Counted from the stretch's first letter, positions 35,754 through 46,490 are shown. The stretch: DNA of 64,000 nucleotides from JBJXGV01 sp046160485 (GCA_046160485.1 JBJXGV010000015.1:1-64000), one strand, 5' to 3'. Notes: generated by a model not told the origin, from the letters alone. Numbers and translations: made by a program.

Positions 35754-36737
35754 TCAGTCGAGCCCATCGGAGGGCCGGAGCATGTCGCTTCGCTTCGAAA
35801 CCGCGGCGGCCGGCCGCATCGCGTCGACGAGCCGCTTGTTCAGTTCGGCCGCGGCGTGAATCCCCTGCTCCTTCAAAAGCTGATTGAGCGCGACGACCTC
35901 GGCGATGACGGTGATGTTCTTCCCGGGATTGATCGGCACCGTCACGACGGGAATCTTCACGCCCAGGATACTGCGATACGTCTCCTCGAGGCCGAGTCGA
36001 TCGTACTGAACTCCGGCCTCCCATTCGCGCAGCTCGATCGCCAACTCGATCTTCTTGCGCGGGCGAATCGCGCGGATACCGAACATGCGCCGGACGTCGA
36101 TGATACCGATCCCGCGAATCTCCATGTGGTATTTCAGGTGTTCGTTCGCGGTGCCGATGAGGAAACCCTTCTGCGTGCGCGTTACGATCACCATGTCGTC
36201 GGCGACGAGGCGATGCCCTCGCTCGACGAGATCGAGCGCGCACTCGCTCTTGCCGATGCCGCTCGACCCCGTGATCAACATGCCGACGCCGTAGACATCG
36301 ACGATCGAACCGTGAATCGTCGTCTGCGGCGCGAACTCGTCGTCGAGGTACGACGTGAGCCGATGAATGAAGGGCGTGGTCGAAAGCGGCGTGCGCAAGA
36401 CAGGAATGTGGCGCTCGTCCGCAAGACGCAGAAAGTACGGCGGCACCGGCAACGACTTCGTGAAGATCACGACCGGAAGGTCGTACTTCAACAGGCGCGA
36501 GAGCGCCTCCTGGGATTTCTCCTCGGAGAGCGTGCTGAGGAAGAGGTGCTCCGTTTCGCCAAGAATCTGGATTCGCTCATAGAGGAAATTCTGAGTGAAG
36601 CCGGCTAGACAGAGCCCGGGGCGATTGACGTCGCTTACGGTGATCGAGGTGATGCCGTGAGAGCACTGCGAAAGCCGCTCGAGTTCGAACTCGGTCCCTT
36701 TCTCCTCGAGGAGCTTCTCGACCTGAATGCCGCGCAT
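35754..36737 (-). CDS. hprK: HPr kinase/phosphorylase
   Basis: A 327-residue HprK that phosphorylates and dephosphorylates HPr on Ser46. Conserved motifs: IHGSIVDVYGVGMLITGSSG running into the P-loop GSSGIGKSE, and the HprK signature EIRGIGIIDVRRMFG. The N-terminal domain (1-130) includes PPYFLRLADERHIPVLRTPL. The target serine is present in the HPr encoded just downstream. It shares one base with the hpf stop (TGATG). The rpoN-hpf-hprK-ptsH-ptsI order resembles the regulatory PTS of many proteobacteria. Confidence 0.96.
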   Translation of the reverse strand: MRGIQVEKLLEEKGTEFELERLSQCSHGITSITVSDVNRPGLCLAGFTQNFLYERIQILGETEHLFLSTLSEEKSQEALSRLLKYDLPVVIFTKSLPVPPYFLRLADERHIPVLRTPLSTTPFIHRLTSYLDDEFAPQTTIHGSIVDVYGVGMLITGSSGIGKSECALDLVERGHRLVADDMVIVTRTQKGFLIGTANEHLKYHMEIRGIGIIDVRRMFGIRAIRPRKKIELAIELREWEAGVQYDRLGLEETYRSILGVKIPVVTVPINPGKNITVIAEVVALNQLLKEQGIHAAAELNKRLVDAMRPAAAVSKRSDMLRPSDGLD

Positions 36738-37270
36738 CAGGCCGGTTCGATCACGCCAAAATGGCCATCGGGCCGCCGGTAGACCACCGTCATTCGATCG
36801 TTTTCCGCGTTCTCGAACATCACGAACGCATTCTTCGACGACTCCATCTCGAGAATCGCCTCGTCGACGGACATGGTCCGGATCGCAACGCTCTCGCTCG
36901 TGATGACGTCGTGTTCGTCGTCGCCTTGTCCGACGCTCGATGCGTTGAGAATGCGAAGCTGAGCCGCGCGGGTCTTTCGCGTCTTACGCTCCGTGCGCTT
37001 CTCCTTGTGGCGCTTGACCTGCGTCTCGAGTTTGGAACAGACCTCGTCCACCGCGGCGTACATGTCGTCGGCCTGCGCGTTGCCGGCGAAGTTCGTGCCG
37101 TTGCCGTGCAGCGTGATCTCCGCCGTGTGCCGGTACTTCTCGACGCTCAGAACGACGTGCGCCTCGAGAATCGGTTGCGAATACTTGGTCAAACGCGCGA
37201 GCCGATCCTCGACGTGTTCCTTCAAGCCAGGCGTCATCTCGAAATGCCGCGCGGTCGTTTTTATCTGCAT
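36737..37270 (-). CDS. hpf: Long-form ribosome hibernation promoting factor
   Basis: A 177-residue HPF/RaiA-family protein. Residues 1-100 form the ribosome-binding domain (TARHFEMTPGLKEHVEDRL, HGNGTNFAGNAQADDMYAAV). A Lys/Arg-rich linker follows. The C-terminal domain (about 120-177, MSVDEAILEMESSKNAFVMF and VVYRRPDGHFGVIEP) is the dimerisation domain of the long form, which makes 100S ribosomes without RMF. The start is ATG 37270; the upstream frame is shadow sequence inside rpoN. It follows rpoN by 11 bases, the common rpoN-hpf arrangement. Confidence 0.96.
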   Translation of the reverse strand: MQIKTTARHFEMTPGLKEHVEDRLARLTKYSQPILEAHVVLSVEKYRHTAEITLHGNGTNFAGNAQADDMYAAVDEVCSKLETQVKRHKEKRTERKTRKTRAAQLRILNASSVGQGDDEHDVITSESVAIRTMSVDEAILEMESSKNAFVMFENAENDRMTVVYRRPDGHFGVIEPA

Positions 37271-37281
37271 GGTCTCCCCCT

Positions 37282-38727
37282 TTAGAATTTCTTTCGCATT
37301 CGCGCTGGAAGAATTTGAAGCTGTTCCCGGTACTTCGCGACGGTTCGGCGGGCGATGTTCAGCCCGCTCTTGTTCAAGATCTCGACGATTCGCTGGTCGC
37401 TCATCGGGCTGTGCGAATCCTCGTTCCGCACGAGATCTTCGATTTGCATCTTCACGTTCTTGCTCGAGACGTCTTCGCCTCCGTCCGTGTGCAACCCGCT
37501 CGAGAAGAAGTGTTTCAGCTCGAAGACGCCGTGCGGCGTCTGCACGTACTTGCTTGTCGTGACGCGGCTGACCGTCGACTCGTGCATGCCGATCTGCTCG
37601 GCCACTTGCTGCAGCGTGAGCGGCTTGAGGAACTTCGTTCCGCGCTCGAAAAACTCCCACTGCGTCCGCACGATGCACTCCATCACCTTGATGATCGTGC
37701 GCCGGCGCTGCTCGATCGTCCGGATCAGCCACTTCGCCGAGTCGAGCTTTTCCTTGATGAACTGGCGCTCGCCGGATGCCGGCTCGCGTCCATTGTTGAG
37801 GAACTTGCTATACGACGCGTTGATGCGAAGCCGCGGCACGTTCCGGTCGTTGAGAAAGACGACGAACTCGTCCTCGACGCGCTCGACGATCACGTCTGGC
37901 GTGATGTAGCGCGCGTCGCTCACCGCGAGCGCGTGGCCGGGCTTCGGATTGAGCGTCCCGATGATTTCCGTGGCCGCTTGCACGTCCGCGGGCGTGATCT
38001 TGAGCTTCCGCGCGATCTCGAGCGGCCGGCGCTTGATCAAGTCCTCGAGGTGATCCGACACGATCGATTCGACGAGCGAGCCCGCCATCCCGCGCGCGCG
38101 GATTTGCAGGAGCAAACACTCGCGAATGTCACGCGCCGCGATTCCGGGCGGCTCGAGCCCCTGCAAGATCTTGAGCGCCTCTTCGACCCGCGCGGGTTCG
38201 ACCTCGAGGTCGCGCGCGATATCCTCGACCGGCAGCGCGAGGAAACCCGACTCATCGAGGTTACCGATGAGGTACTCCCCGATCCGCGTCAACTCCTCGT
38301 CCGTCGTCACCATGCGGTATTGCGAGAGCAGGCTCTCGTAGAACGACTCCGAGGAGATCGGCACCTTCTCGTAGAAATCGTCCGACGGCCGCTCGTTGAA
38401 ATTGTGGCCGTGCTCGTACGAGTCGTGGAAGAACTCGTCCCAGTCGATCCCGTCGTCGCTTTCTTTTTCCTCTTCTTGTTTTTCTTTCTGCGCCGCCGAA
38501 ATGTCGTCCGGCTCGAGCTTCGATTCGGCCTCCGCTTCTTCTTCCGCGGTCGGCTCCTCGGTCAGCTCTTCGACTTCTTCAAGAAGCGGATTTTGCAGAA
38601 GCTCTTGCTTGAGCACTTGCTGAAGCTCGAGCGCGGGCATCTGCAGAAGCCGCAGCGCCTGCTGCAGCCGCGGTGTCATCACCAGCTTCTGCGACATCTT
38701 GAGCTGGAGATGCGCCTTCATTTCCAT
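37282..38727 (-). CDS. rpoN: RNA polymerase sigma-54 factor
   Basis: A 481-residue sigma-54. Region I is Gln/Leu-rich (MSQKLVMTPRLQQALRLLQM). Region II is strongly acidic (about 55-100). The core-binding part follows, then the helix-turn-helix (LTLQQVAEQIGMHESTVSRV), and the C-terminal RpoN box ARRTVAKYRE that reads the -24 element. The full set of regions suggests a working factor. No sigma-54 activator is encoded in this window. It lies 30 bases after lptB, as in the lptB-rpoN-hpf cluster of proteobacteria. Confidence 0.97.
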   Translation of the reverse strand: MEMKAHLQLKMSQKLVMTPRLQQALRLLQMPALELQQVLKQELLQNPLLEEVEELTEEPTAEEEAEAESKLEPDDISAAQKEKQEEEKESDDGIDWDEFFHDSYEHGHNFNERPSDDFYEKVPISSESFYESLLSQYRMVTTDEELTRIGEYLIGNLDESGFLALPVEDIARDLEVEPARVEEALKILQGLEPPGIAARDIRECLLLQIRARGMAGSLVESIVSDHLEDLIKRRPLEIARKLKITPADVQAATEIIGTLNPKPGHALAVSDARYITPDVIVERVEDEFVVFLNDRNVPRLRINASYSKFLNNGREPASGERQFIKEKLDSAKWLIRTIEQRRRTIIKVMECIVRTQWEFFERGTKFLKPLTLQQVAEQIGMHESTVSRVTTSKYVQTPHGVFELKHFFSSGLHTDGGEDVSSKNVKMQIEDLVRNEDSHSPMSDQRIVEILNKSGLNIARRTVAKYREQLQILPARMRKKF

Positions 38728-38757
38728 TCGCTCGAAAACCTCCTTCGCGCCACGTTC

Positions 38758-39474
38758 CTACAAGCGGAAGCGATCGCCCAAGTAGATCTCGCGCGCCTCG
38801 GGATTTTCCGCGAGATCGCGCGCCGTCCCCGAAAGAAGAACTCTCCCCTCGAACATGATATAAGCCCGATCGGTAATCGATAGGGTTTCGCGAACATTGT
38901 GATCCGTGATGAGAATTCCGAGCCCGCGATCGCGGAGCCGCGTCACCATCTCCTGAATGTCCTGCACGGCGATCGGGTCGATTCCGGCGAAAGGTTCGTC
39001 CAACAGAAGGAGCGAAGGCTCGGTGACGAGGGCGCGAGAAATCTCGACGCGCCGCCTCTCGCCGCCGGAGAGCGTGTAGCCCTTCTCGCCCGCGACATGA
39101 TCGACGCCGAACTCCTCCAAGAGCGCCTCCATCCGTTTCTCCCGCTCCATTCTACTAATCGGCAAAGTTTCGAGAATCGCCATAAGGTTTTCTCGCACGG
39201 TCAGCCGCCGAAATATCGACGGCTCCTGCGGCAGGTACCCGATGCCGAGCCGCGCGCGCCGAAACATCGGTAGATCCGTGACGTCTTTTCCGTTGATGAA
39301 AATTCGCCCGGCATCCGGCTGCACGATTCCGACGATCATGTTGAACGTCGTCGTTTTTCCGGCGCCGTTCGGGCCGAGCAGTCCTACGATGTCGCCGCGC
39401 GCGACCTGAAAGCTGACATCGCTGACGACCTCGCGCCGCTTGTAGTGCTTCGCAAGCTGACGGACCTCTAACAC
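38758..39474 (-). CDS. lptB: LPS export ABC transporter ATP-binding protein
   Basis: A 238-residue ATPase powering LptFG. Walker A GPNGAGKTT near residue 36, Q-loop region YLPQEPSIFRRLTVRENL, signature LSGGERRRVEI, Walker B LLLLDEPFAGIDPI and the switch His in LITDHNVRETL. The sequence YLPQEPSIFRRLTVREN is typical of LptB. It follows lptC by 18 bases. Its permease partners lptF and lptG are at 27630-30031 on the other strand. Confidence 0.96.
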   Translation of the reverse strand: MLEVRQLAKHYKRREVVSDVSFQVARGDIVGLLGPNGAGKTTTFNMIVGIVQPDAGRIFINGKDVTDLPMFRRARLGIGYLPQEPSIFRRLTVRENLMAILETLPISRMEREKRMEALLEEFGVDHVAGEKGYTLSGGERRRVEISRALVTEPSLLLLDEPFAGIDPIAVQDIQEMVTRLRDRGLGILITDHNVRETLSITDRAYIMFEGRVLLSGTARDLAENPEAREIYLGDRFRL

Positions 39475-39492
39475 GCGCTCACCACGCGGTTC

Positions 39493-40080
39493 TCAGTCCT
39501 CCCCGCGCTCGCCTTCGAGCCGGACCTCGCGCTGCACCTCGGCGGTCGTCAGATCGGGCGTCGCGACCAAGCCGTATCCAGAGAGCTTGCTCCGCTTCCG
39601 CTCGATCTCGACGTACGCATCCGTCGTGATTCGATTGTCCTTGTTCGACCAAACGAGCCGGCTCGTGGTGAGCTTCGATCCATCGGCACTCACGAGAACC
39701 ACGTTGCCTTCGACTTCCATCACGTTTTCTTTGCGGTGTACCTTGCCGCGCCGGCCGGAGAGCGTGCCCTCCTTCGTCGCCGTCGAGTCGTAGAAATCGA
39801 CCGCTAGATCCGTCAGGTCGATGAGATCACCGCCCTCGTAGATCTCGCCGCTGACCGCGCGCAATTCCCACTGCAAGCGACCGCGATCCGTCTGCGTGAG
39901 CGCGAACCCGCGCGAGACTTGGTCCGGTTGCGCGACGACGATCTCGTCCGCGTTTTCCGCCTCCGGCGTTTGACGCGTGGAGCACGACGACGCAAACGCC
40001 GCGACGACACACACGAGCGGCGCGCATCGCGCGAACGCGCGCCGGCGTACCGTCGGAGACGTCGAAAGTGACGCGATCAT
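39493..40080 (-). CDS. lptC: LptC-like LPS transport lipoprotein
   Basis: A 195-residue LptC-family protein. The N-terminus is a lipoprotein-type signal (PLVCVVAAFASSC, with Cys33) rather than the simple membrane anchor of E. coli LptC. The rest fits the LptC/OstA beta-jellyroll: LQWELRAVSGEIYEGGDLID, ATKEGTLSGRRGKVHRKENV, and LTTSRLVWSNKDNRITTDAY. No separate lptA gene lies between it and lptB. The ATG overlaps the stop of the acyltransferase gene in an ATGA. An in-frame upstream extension is rejected as Arg-rich shadow sequence. Confidence 0.85.
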   Translation of the reverse strand: MIASLSTSPTVRRRAFARCAPLVCVVAAFASSCSTRQTPEAENADEIVVAQPDQVSRGFALTQTDRGRLQWELRAVSGEIYEGGDLIDLTDLAVDFYDSTATKEGTLSGRRGKVHRKENVMEVEGNVVLVSADGSKLTTSRLVWSNKDNRITTDAYVEIERKRSKLSGYGLVATPDLTTAEVQREVRLEGERGED

Positions 40081-41054
40081 GCGCTCTCCACGTCGGCAGG
40101 CCATCGATTGTGCATCCAGAGCCATTCCGCAGGCCGCGCAAGAATGATTTCGGACAGCACCGCCGCGGCACGACGGACGCCGCGCTCGACGTCCGCCTCG
40201 CGCGACCCGGAGGCGCCGAGGTCGATCGGGTCGAGAACCTCCGCCGAGTAGCGGCCGGCGGAGCCGCGCACGATCCACATCGGGACGAGCGCCGCGCCGG
40301 TGCGAAGCGCAAGCCGCACCGGGCCCGCGGGGACGCGGCTGGGCCGGCCGAGAAACGGAACGCGAATCGCGTCGCCGCGAGTGTGGAGATCCATGAGCGT
40401 GCCGAGCATCTCACCGCGACGCAGCACCGCGATCGCATCGCGGCTTGCGCGCGGCTGATCCTTGACGATCGTCGCCACGCCCCAGCGCGCGCGCACATCG
40501 GCGAGGTATCGCCCCAGCCGCGGATCGCAGAGCGCCGCCGCGACGGCCGAGACCCGAACACCGCGAGCGGAGAGATAACACGCGAGGACTTCCCAATTCC
40601 CCATGTGCGGCGCGATCCCGACGACTCCGCGTCGGGCGGCAAGAGCGCGCTCGAGTTTTTCGAGCCCACGGATCTCGACGAGATCGAGCAGGCGCGAACG
40701 CGAGAGGCGCCGCAGACGCGGCACGTCGGCGCTATTTCGCGCGAACGCGTCGAGAGAGTGGACGGCCATCGCGCGCACCGCGTCCGAATGAAGATCGGCT
40801 CCGAATACGCAGCGAATGTTCGACGACGCGCGCGCGTATGCGCCGGGGACGAGCGCAGCGGCGGCGGAGCCGATGCCGCTCCAGATCGATTCGCTCGCGC
40901 GACGCGGCAGATACTCGGCGGCAGCGAGCCAGGGTTGCAGCAGCGGGAACAGGAGGTGATGTCCGGCGCTTCGACGCGCGGCGCGCCAGAAACACGGCGC
41001 GAGTGTCGGCAAGTCGGCTGTGCGAAGGGTCGCTGTGTCGGCGCGCTCGCCCAT
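40077..41054 (-). CDS. LpxL/HtrB-like lipid A acyltransferase
   Basis: A protein of about 325 residues of the lysophospholipid/lipid A acyltransferase superfamily. The catalytic HxxxxE-type motif is GIAPHMGNWEVLACYLSARG, followed by the substrate-binding segments MDLHTRGDAIRVPFLGRPSR and TGAALVPMWIVR. The C-terminus WLWMHNRWP matches the family. A longer frame starts at 41189, but the candidate promoter at 41113-41141 would leave only the ATG at 41054, which has GAGGGAGAG before it. The likely role is adding a secondary acyl chain to lipid A. It stands where kdsC is found in E. coli. Confidence 0.88.
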   Translation of the reverse strand: MGERADTATLRTADLPTLAPCFWRAARRSAGHHLLFPLLQPWLAAAEYLPRRASESIWSGIGSAAAALVPGAYARASSNIRCVFGADLHSDAVRAMAVHSLDAFARNSADVPRLRRLSRSRLLDLVEIRGLEKLERALAARRGVVGIAPHMGNWEVLACYLSARGVRVSAVAAALCDPRLGRYLADVRARWGVATIVKDQPRASRDAIAVLRRGEMLGTLMDLHTRGDAIRVPFLGRPSRVPAGPVRLALRTGAALVPMWIVRGSAGRYSAEVLDPIDLGASGSREADVERGVRRAAAVLSEIILARPAEWLWMHNRWPADVESA

Positions 41055-41112
41055 CTCTCCCTCGTCCTGGTCCGGCGCACCCTCGCGGCGCGCGGCCTGA
41101 ACTCCCGCCGAC

Positions 41113-41141
41113 ACACTAGGCGAGGCGAGGAAAGCTGTCAA
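41113..41141 (-). promoter_or_regulatory. Candidate promoter of the acyltransferase-lptC-lptB-rpoN unit
   Basis: On the minus strand, perfect TTGACA (41141-41136), a 17-base gap, then TAGTGT (41118-41113). It lies in the 110-bp gap after kdsD. Confidence 0.5.
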
Positions 41142-41164
41142 GCAATCGCTGTGCCAGCAACGAC

Positions 41165-42214
41165 CTAGCTGACACCGGCTCGGAGGCAATCGTAGAGATG
41201 GATCAGGCCTTCCGGTTTACCGTCTTTGTCGACAACGACTAGGCAGGTTATCCGCTTCGTCGGGCCTTCCTCCATCTTCTTGAGCGCGCGCGCGACGAGA
41301 TCGTCGCGATCGATCGTCCGCGGCGAGCGCGACATCAGCTCACGCACGGGAAGCCGCAGGATGTCGCCTTCGTCGCGGCGCAGCAGGATGCGCTTCAAAT
41401 CGCCGTCGGTGAGGATGCCGGAGAGTCGTCCGGTCGCGTCGGCGACGACCGTGACGCCGAGCCGCTTCTCGAGAATCTCGAGTAGCGCCTCTTCGAGCGT
41501 CGCGGCGTCGGAGATGAGAGGCAGATCGGGAGGGCGATGCATGACGTCGCTTACCTTCAGGACGAGCCGGCGGCCGAGGACGCCGCCCGGATGATTCTCG
41601 GCGAAGTCGGAGGGGTTGAGGCGGCGGGCGTCGAAGAGTGCGACGGCGAGCGCGTCACCCATGACGAGTGTGGCGGTCGTCGACGAAGTCGGAATCATGT
41701 CGTATCCGCAGGCTTCCTCGGGTACGCGCAGGTCGAGCAGCACGTCGGCCCAACGCGCGAGCGGCGAGTCGGCATTGCCCGTCATCGCGATGATCGGCGT
41801 GCCGAGCCGCTTGAACGTCGGTATGAGCGCCGCGAGTTCTTCGGACGCGCCGCTCTTCGAGATCGCGATGACGACGTCCTCCGCGCGAACGATGCCGAGA
41901 TCGCCGTGCAGCGCCTCCACCGGATGAAGAAAGAGCGCCGTCGCGCCGGTCGAACTCAGCGTCGACGCGATCTTCTTGCCGATGAGCCCCGACTTCCCTA
42001 TGCCGGTGACGAGGATCTTGCCGCCGCTTGCGACGGAGCGCGAAAGCTGCGCGACCGCGGCGTCGAACGACGCATCGATGCGTGAGGCGACGGACGCGAG
42101 CGCGCGGCCTTCGACGTCGAACACCTCGCGCGCGCGCGCGGCGTGCGACGACTCCGCGGATGCAGCGCTCGGCGAGGCAGGCGCCGACGGAGTTTGACTC
42201 GAGCGAGCGCTCAC
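41165..42214 (-). CDS. kdsD: Arabinose-5-phosphate isomerase (KDO pathway)
   Basis: A 349-residue KdsD converting ribulose-5-phosphate to arabinose-5-phosphate, the first step of KDO synthesis. The SIS domain (about 60-200) carries ILVTGIGKSGLIGKKIASTL, HGDLGIV and PTSSTTATLVMGDALAVAL. Two CBS domains occupy the C-terminal half (VSDVMHRPPDLPLIS and VRELMSRSPRTID). The start is GTG at 42214, overlapping the kdsA stop in a GTGA. It has an Ala/Ser-rich N-terminal extension of about 30 residues. It completes the cluster with kdsA and kdsB. Confidence 0.95.
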   Translation of the reverse strand: MSARSSQTPSAPASPSAASAESSHAARAREVFDVEGRALASVASRIDASFDAAVAQLSRSVASGGKILVTGIGKSGLIGKKIASTLSSTGATALFLHPVEALHGDLGIVRAEDVVIAISKSGASEELAALIPTFKRLGTPIIAMTGNADSPLARWADVLLDLRVPEEACGYDMIPTSSTTATLVMGDALAVALFDARRLNPSDFAENHPGGVLGRRLVLKVSDVMHRPPDLPLISDAATLEEALLEILEKRLGVTVVADATGRLSGILTDGDLKRILLRRDEGDILRLPVRELMSRSPRTIDRDDLVARALKKMEEGPTKRITCLVVVDKDGKPEGLIHLYDCLRAGVS

Positions 42215-43073
42215 GCGGGCACTCGATCGCGTCCGCGCCGCGCCGCGTCGATCGCCACGAGCGTCGCGAGGAGCCCCTCGACCTTCGAGAGCGCCATCTG
42301 GCTCGACGCATCGCACCGCGCGTTCGCGGGATCCGGATGCGCTTCGAGAAAAATCGCGTCGCATCCCGCGGCAACGGCCGCGCGCGCAAGAAGGGGAATG
42401 AACTCCGGCTCGCCTCCCGTGGGATCCGCGCTCGGACGGCCGTAGATCCGCACGGCGTGCGTCGCGTCGAACACGACGGGGTACCCCGTGCGCGCGAGAA
42501 TCGCCAGGGAACGCATGTCGACGACGAGCTGCCGGTACCCGAACGTCGAGCCGCGCTCCGTCAGAGAGATCGCGTCGTTTCCCGTGCTCGCGATCTTCGC
42601 GGCGACCTTCGCCATGTCTTCCGGAGCGATGAACTGCCCCTTCTTCACGTTGACCGGCTTGCCGGTTTCGCCGCACGCGAGCGCGAGCGAAGTCTGTTGC
42701 GAGAGGTACGCGGGGATTTGAAGCACGTCGAGCACGCTCGCGGCGGGCGCGGCCTCGGCAGCGCCGTGCACATCGGAGAGGACCGCGACGCCCGCGTCGT
42801 CGCGAACGCGCGCGAGGATATCGAGCCCCTTCGCGAGGCCGGGCCCCTGGTAGTAGTCGACCGACGAGCGATTGTCCTTCGTGTACGACGACTTGTAGAC
42901 GAACGGCATTCCGAGCCGCGCGGCAATCTCCTTGAGCGCGAACGCCACCTCGAGCGCAAGCTCCTGCCCCTCGATCACGCAGGGGCCCGCGATGAGCGCC
43001 AGCGGTCCTCCGCCTCCGAGCCGCGCCTCGCGCGCGCCCGCGCCGATGCGAACCACTTTGCTCGCGCCGTTCA

Positions 43074-43074
<1 letters not shown>
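42211..43074 (-). CDS. kdsA: 3-deoxy-8-phosphooctulonate synthase (KDO-8-phosphate synthase)
   Basis: A 287-residue KdsA condensing arabinose-5-phosphate with PEP. The family N-terminus ALIAGPCVIEGQELALEVAF is clear, then PFVYKSSYTKDNRSS, IPAYLSQQTSLALACGETGK and VNVKKGQFIAPEDM, and the C-terminal FLEAHPDPANARCD. The ATG at 43074 shares a base with the pyrG stop (TGATG); a much longer upstream frame inside pyrG is a shadow. The pyrG-kdsA-kdsD order is common in Gram-negative bacteria. Confidence 0.96.
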
Positions 43075-44756
<1,682 letters not shown>

Positions 44757-44757
44757 G

Positions 44758-45543
44758 TCACCCCCCCTGCGTTGGGCTCACGATGCGCTCGACCCGTTCG
44801 AGATCTTCCGCCGTGTCGACGTGCGGCGTCGCCGCGGGAACGCGGACGAGGCGGATGGCGATGCCGTTCTCGAGCGCGCGCAACTGCTCGAGGCCTTCGG
44901 CCTCCTCGAGCGGCGATGGAGCGTGCTCGACAAACTCGAAGAGCGCGGAGCGCTCGAAAAAATAGATTCCGATGTGCCGCATCGCCACCGTCGCGCCGGC
45001 CGCGCGCGCGCGGTCGCGCACGAACGGGATCGGCGAGCGCGAGAAATAGAGCGCGTTGCCGTTCCGATCGGCGACGACCTTCGCGACTCCGGGATCGGCG
45101 AGCTCGCCCGCGTCACGCACGGGCGTCACGAGCGTCGCCATGCGCACGCCATCCTCGGCGAGCGCCGCGATTCCCGCGTCGATGTACTCCGGCGGCAAGA
45201 GCGGCTCATCTCCCTGCACGTTGACGATCACCTGCGCCCAGTCGCGGCCCCGAGCGACCTCGGCCACGCGATCGGTGCCGCTTGCGTGATCGTGTCGCGT
45301 CATGACGGGCGTCCCGCCGAATCCGGCGACGGCCGACGCGATCGATTCGTCATCCGTTGCGACCACCAGCTCATCGAGTCCGCGCGCGCGCGACGCGGCC
45401 TCGTAAACCCATTGCACGAGCGGCCGGCCTCCGAGCGGCGCGAGCGGCTTGCGCGGAAGGCGCTGCGACGCGATGCGCGCCGGGATCACTCCCAGCACAC
45501 GCCGCCCGGCGCCGTCGCGCGGCCGCTCGCCCGCGTGCGTCAC
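44758..45543 (-). CDS. kdsB: CMP-KDO synthetase
   Basis: A 261-residue KdsB activating KDO with CTP. The family start VLGVIPARIASQRLPRKPLA is followed by VVATDDESI, VIVNVQGDEPLLPPEYID and the C-terminal AENGIAIR-like segment ending TPHVDTAEDLERVE. Two starts are possible: GTG at 45543, overlapping the mdh stop in a GTGA, or GTG at 45498, which trims 15 residues and fits the family N-terminus better. The first is chosen because overlaps of this kind are the rule here. Upstream frame is shadow sequence within mdh. Confidence 0.94.
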   Translation of the reverse strand: MTHAGERPRDGAGRRVLGVIPARIASQRLPRKPLAPLGGRPLVQWVYEAASRARGLDELVVATDDESIASAVAGFGGTPVMTRHDHASGTDRVAEVARGRDWAQVIVNVQGDEPLLPPEYIDAGIAALAEDGVRMATLVTPVRDAGELADPGVAKVVADRNGNALYFSRSPIPFVRDRARAAGATVAMRHIGIYFFERSALFEFVEHAPSPLEEAEGLEQLRALENGIAIRLVRVPAATPHVDTAEDLERVERIVSPTQGG

Positions 45544-46466
45544 GCCGGCGGAAGCTTCGCGATCGTCGCGCGGACGTCCGCCGCCGAGCGTTCGAGCGCC
45601 GCGCGCTCCTCGGGAAGCAGCGACAACTCCACGATTCTCTCCACGCCGCCGCGCCCGAGGACAACCGGAACGCCGACGAAAATCCCGCTCAAACCGTATT
45701 GCCCCGTCAGGTAGGCCGCCGCCGGCACGAGGCGCTTCTTGTCCTTGAGGATCGCCTCGACCATCCGCGCGACCGACTTGCCCGGCGCGTAGTACGCGCT
45801 TCCCGCTTTGAGGAGGGCAACGATTTCGGCGCCGCCGTTGCGCGTGCGGTCGACGATGCGATCGAGCGCCTCTTTCGAGAGAAGCTCGCTCACCGGAACA
45901 CCCGCGACATTCGCGTAGCGCGTCAGCGGCACCATCGAGTCGCCGTGCCCGCCGAGAACCATCGCCATCACATCGCTCGCGGAAACGCCAATCTCCATCG
46001 CGAGGAACGTGCAGAAGCGCGCCGAGTCGAGGACGCCGGCCATGCCGACGACGCGAGAGGGCGGAAATCCGGTCACCTTCATCGCGTGGTACGCCATCAC
46101 GTCGAGCGGATTCGAAACCATCACGACGATCGAGTCCGGCGCGTACTTCTTGATGTTCGCGGCGACGGAGCCGACGATCTCGGCGTTCTTCGCGAGCAAA
46201 TCGTCGCGGCTCATCCCCGGCTTGCGCGGGAATCCCGACGTCACGACGACAACGTCCGAGCCGGCGAGCGCCGCGAAATCGTTCGAGCCCGACAGCGCGC
46301 AATCGGCCGTCTCGAGCGGCGTCGCCTGCCGCAAGTCGAGCGCCTTCCCCTGCGGCATCCCGTCCACAATGTCGACGAGCGTCACGTCGGCGTACTCGCC
46401 CTGCGCGATGTAGAGCGCGGCGGTCGCTCCGACGTTCCCCGCCCCCACGATACTGACCTTGCTCAT
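45540..46466 (-). CDS. mdh: Malate dehydrogenase
   Basis: A 308-residue NAD-dependent enzyme of the malate/lactate dehydrogenase family. The NAD-binding fold begins VSIVGAGNVGATAALYIAQG. The substrate loop SGFPRKPGMSRDDL is of the malate type, with the conserved arginines. Asn and His of the active site are in VSNPLDVMAYHA and VLGGHGDSMVPL. The length fits the LDH-like MDH group. It has GGAGG before the ATG and lies after the terminator that ends the rplU-rpmA unit. Confidence 0.95.
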   Translation of the reverse strand: MSKVSIVGAGNVGATAALYIAQGEYADVTLVDIVDGMPQGKALDLRQATPLETADCALSGSNDFAALAGSDVVVVTSGFPRKPGMSRDDLLAKNAEIVGSVAANIKKYAPDSIVVMVSNPLDVMAYHAMKVTGFPPSRVVGMAGVLDSARFCTFLAMEIGVSASDVMAMVLGGHGDSMVPLTRYANVAGVPVSELLSKEALDRIVDRTRNGGAEIVALLKAGSAYYAPGKSVARMVEAILKDKKRLVPAAAYLTGQYGLSGIFVGVPVVLGRGGVERIVELSLLPEERAALERSAADVRATIAKLPPA

Positions 46467-46490
46467 CCCTCCTCCTTTCGTGGCAAAACG

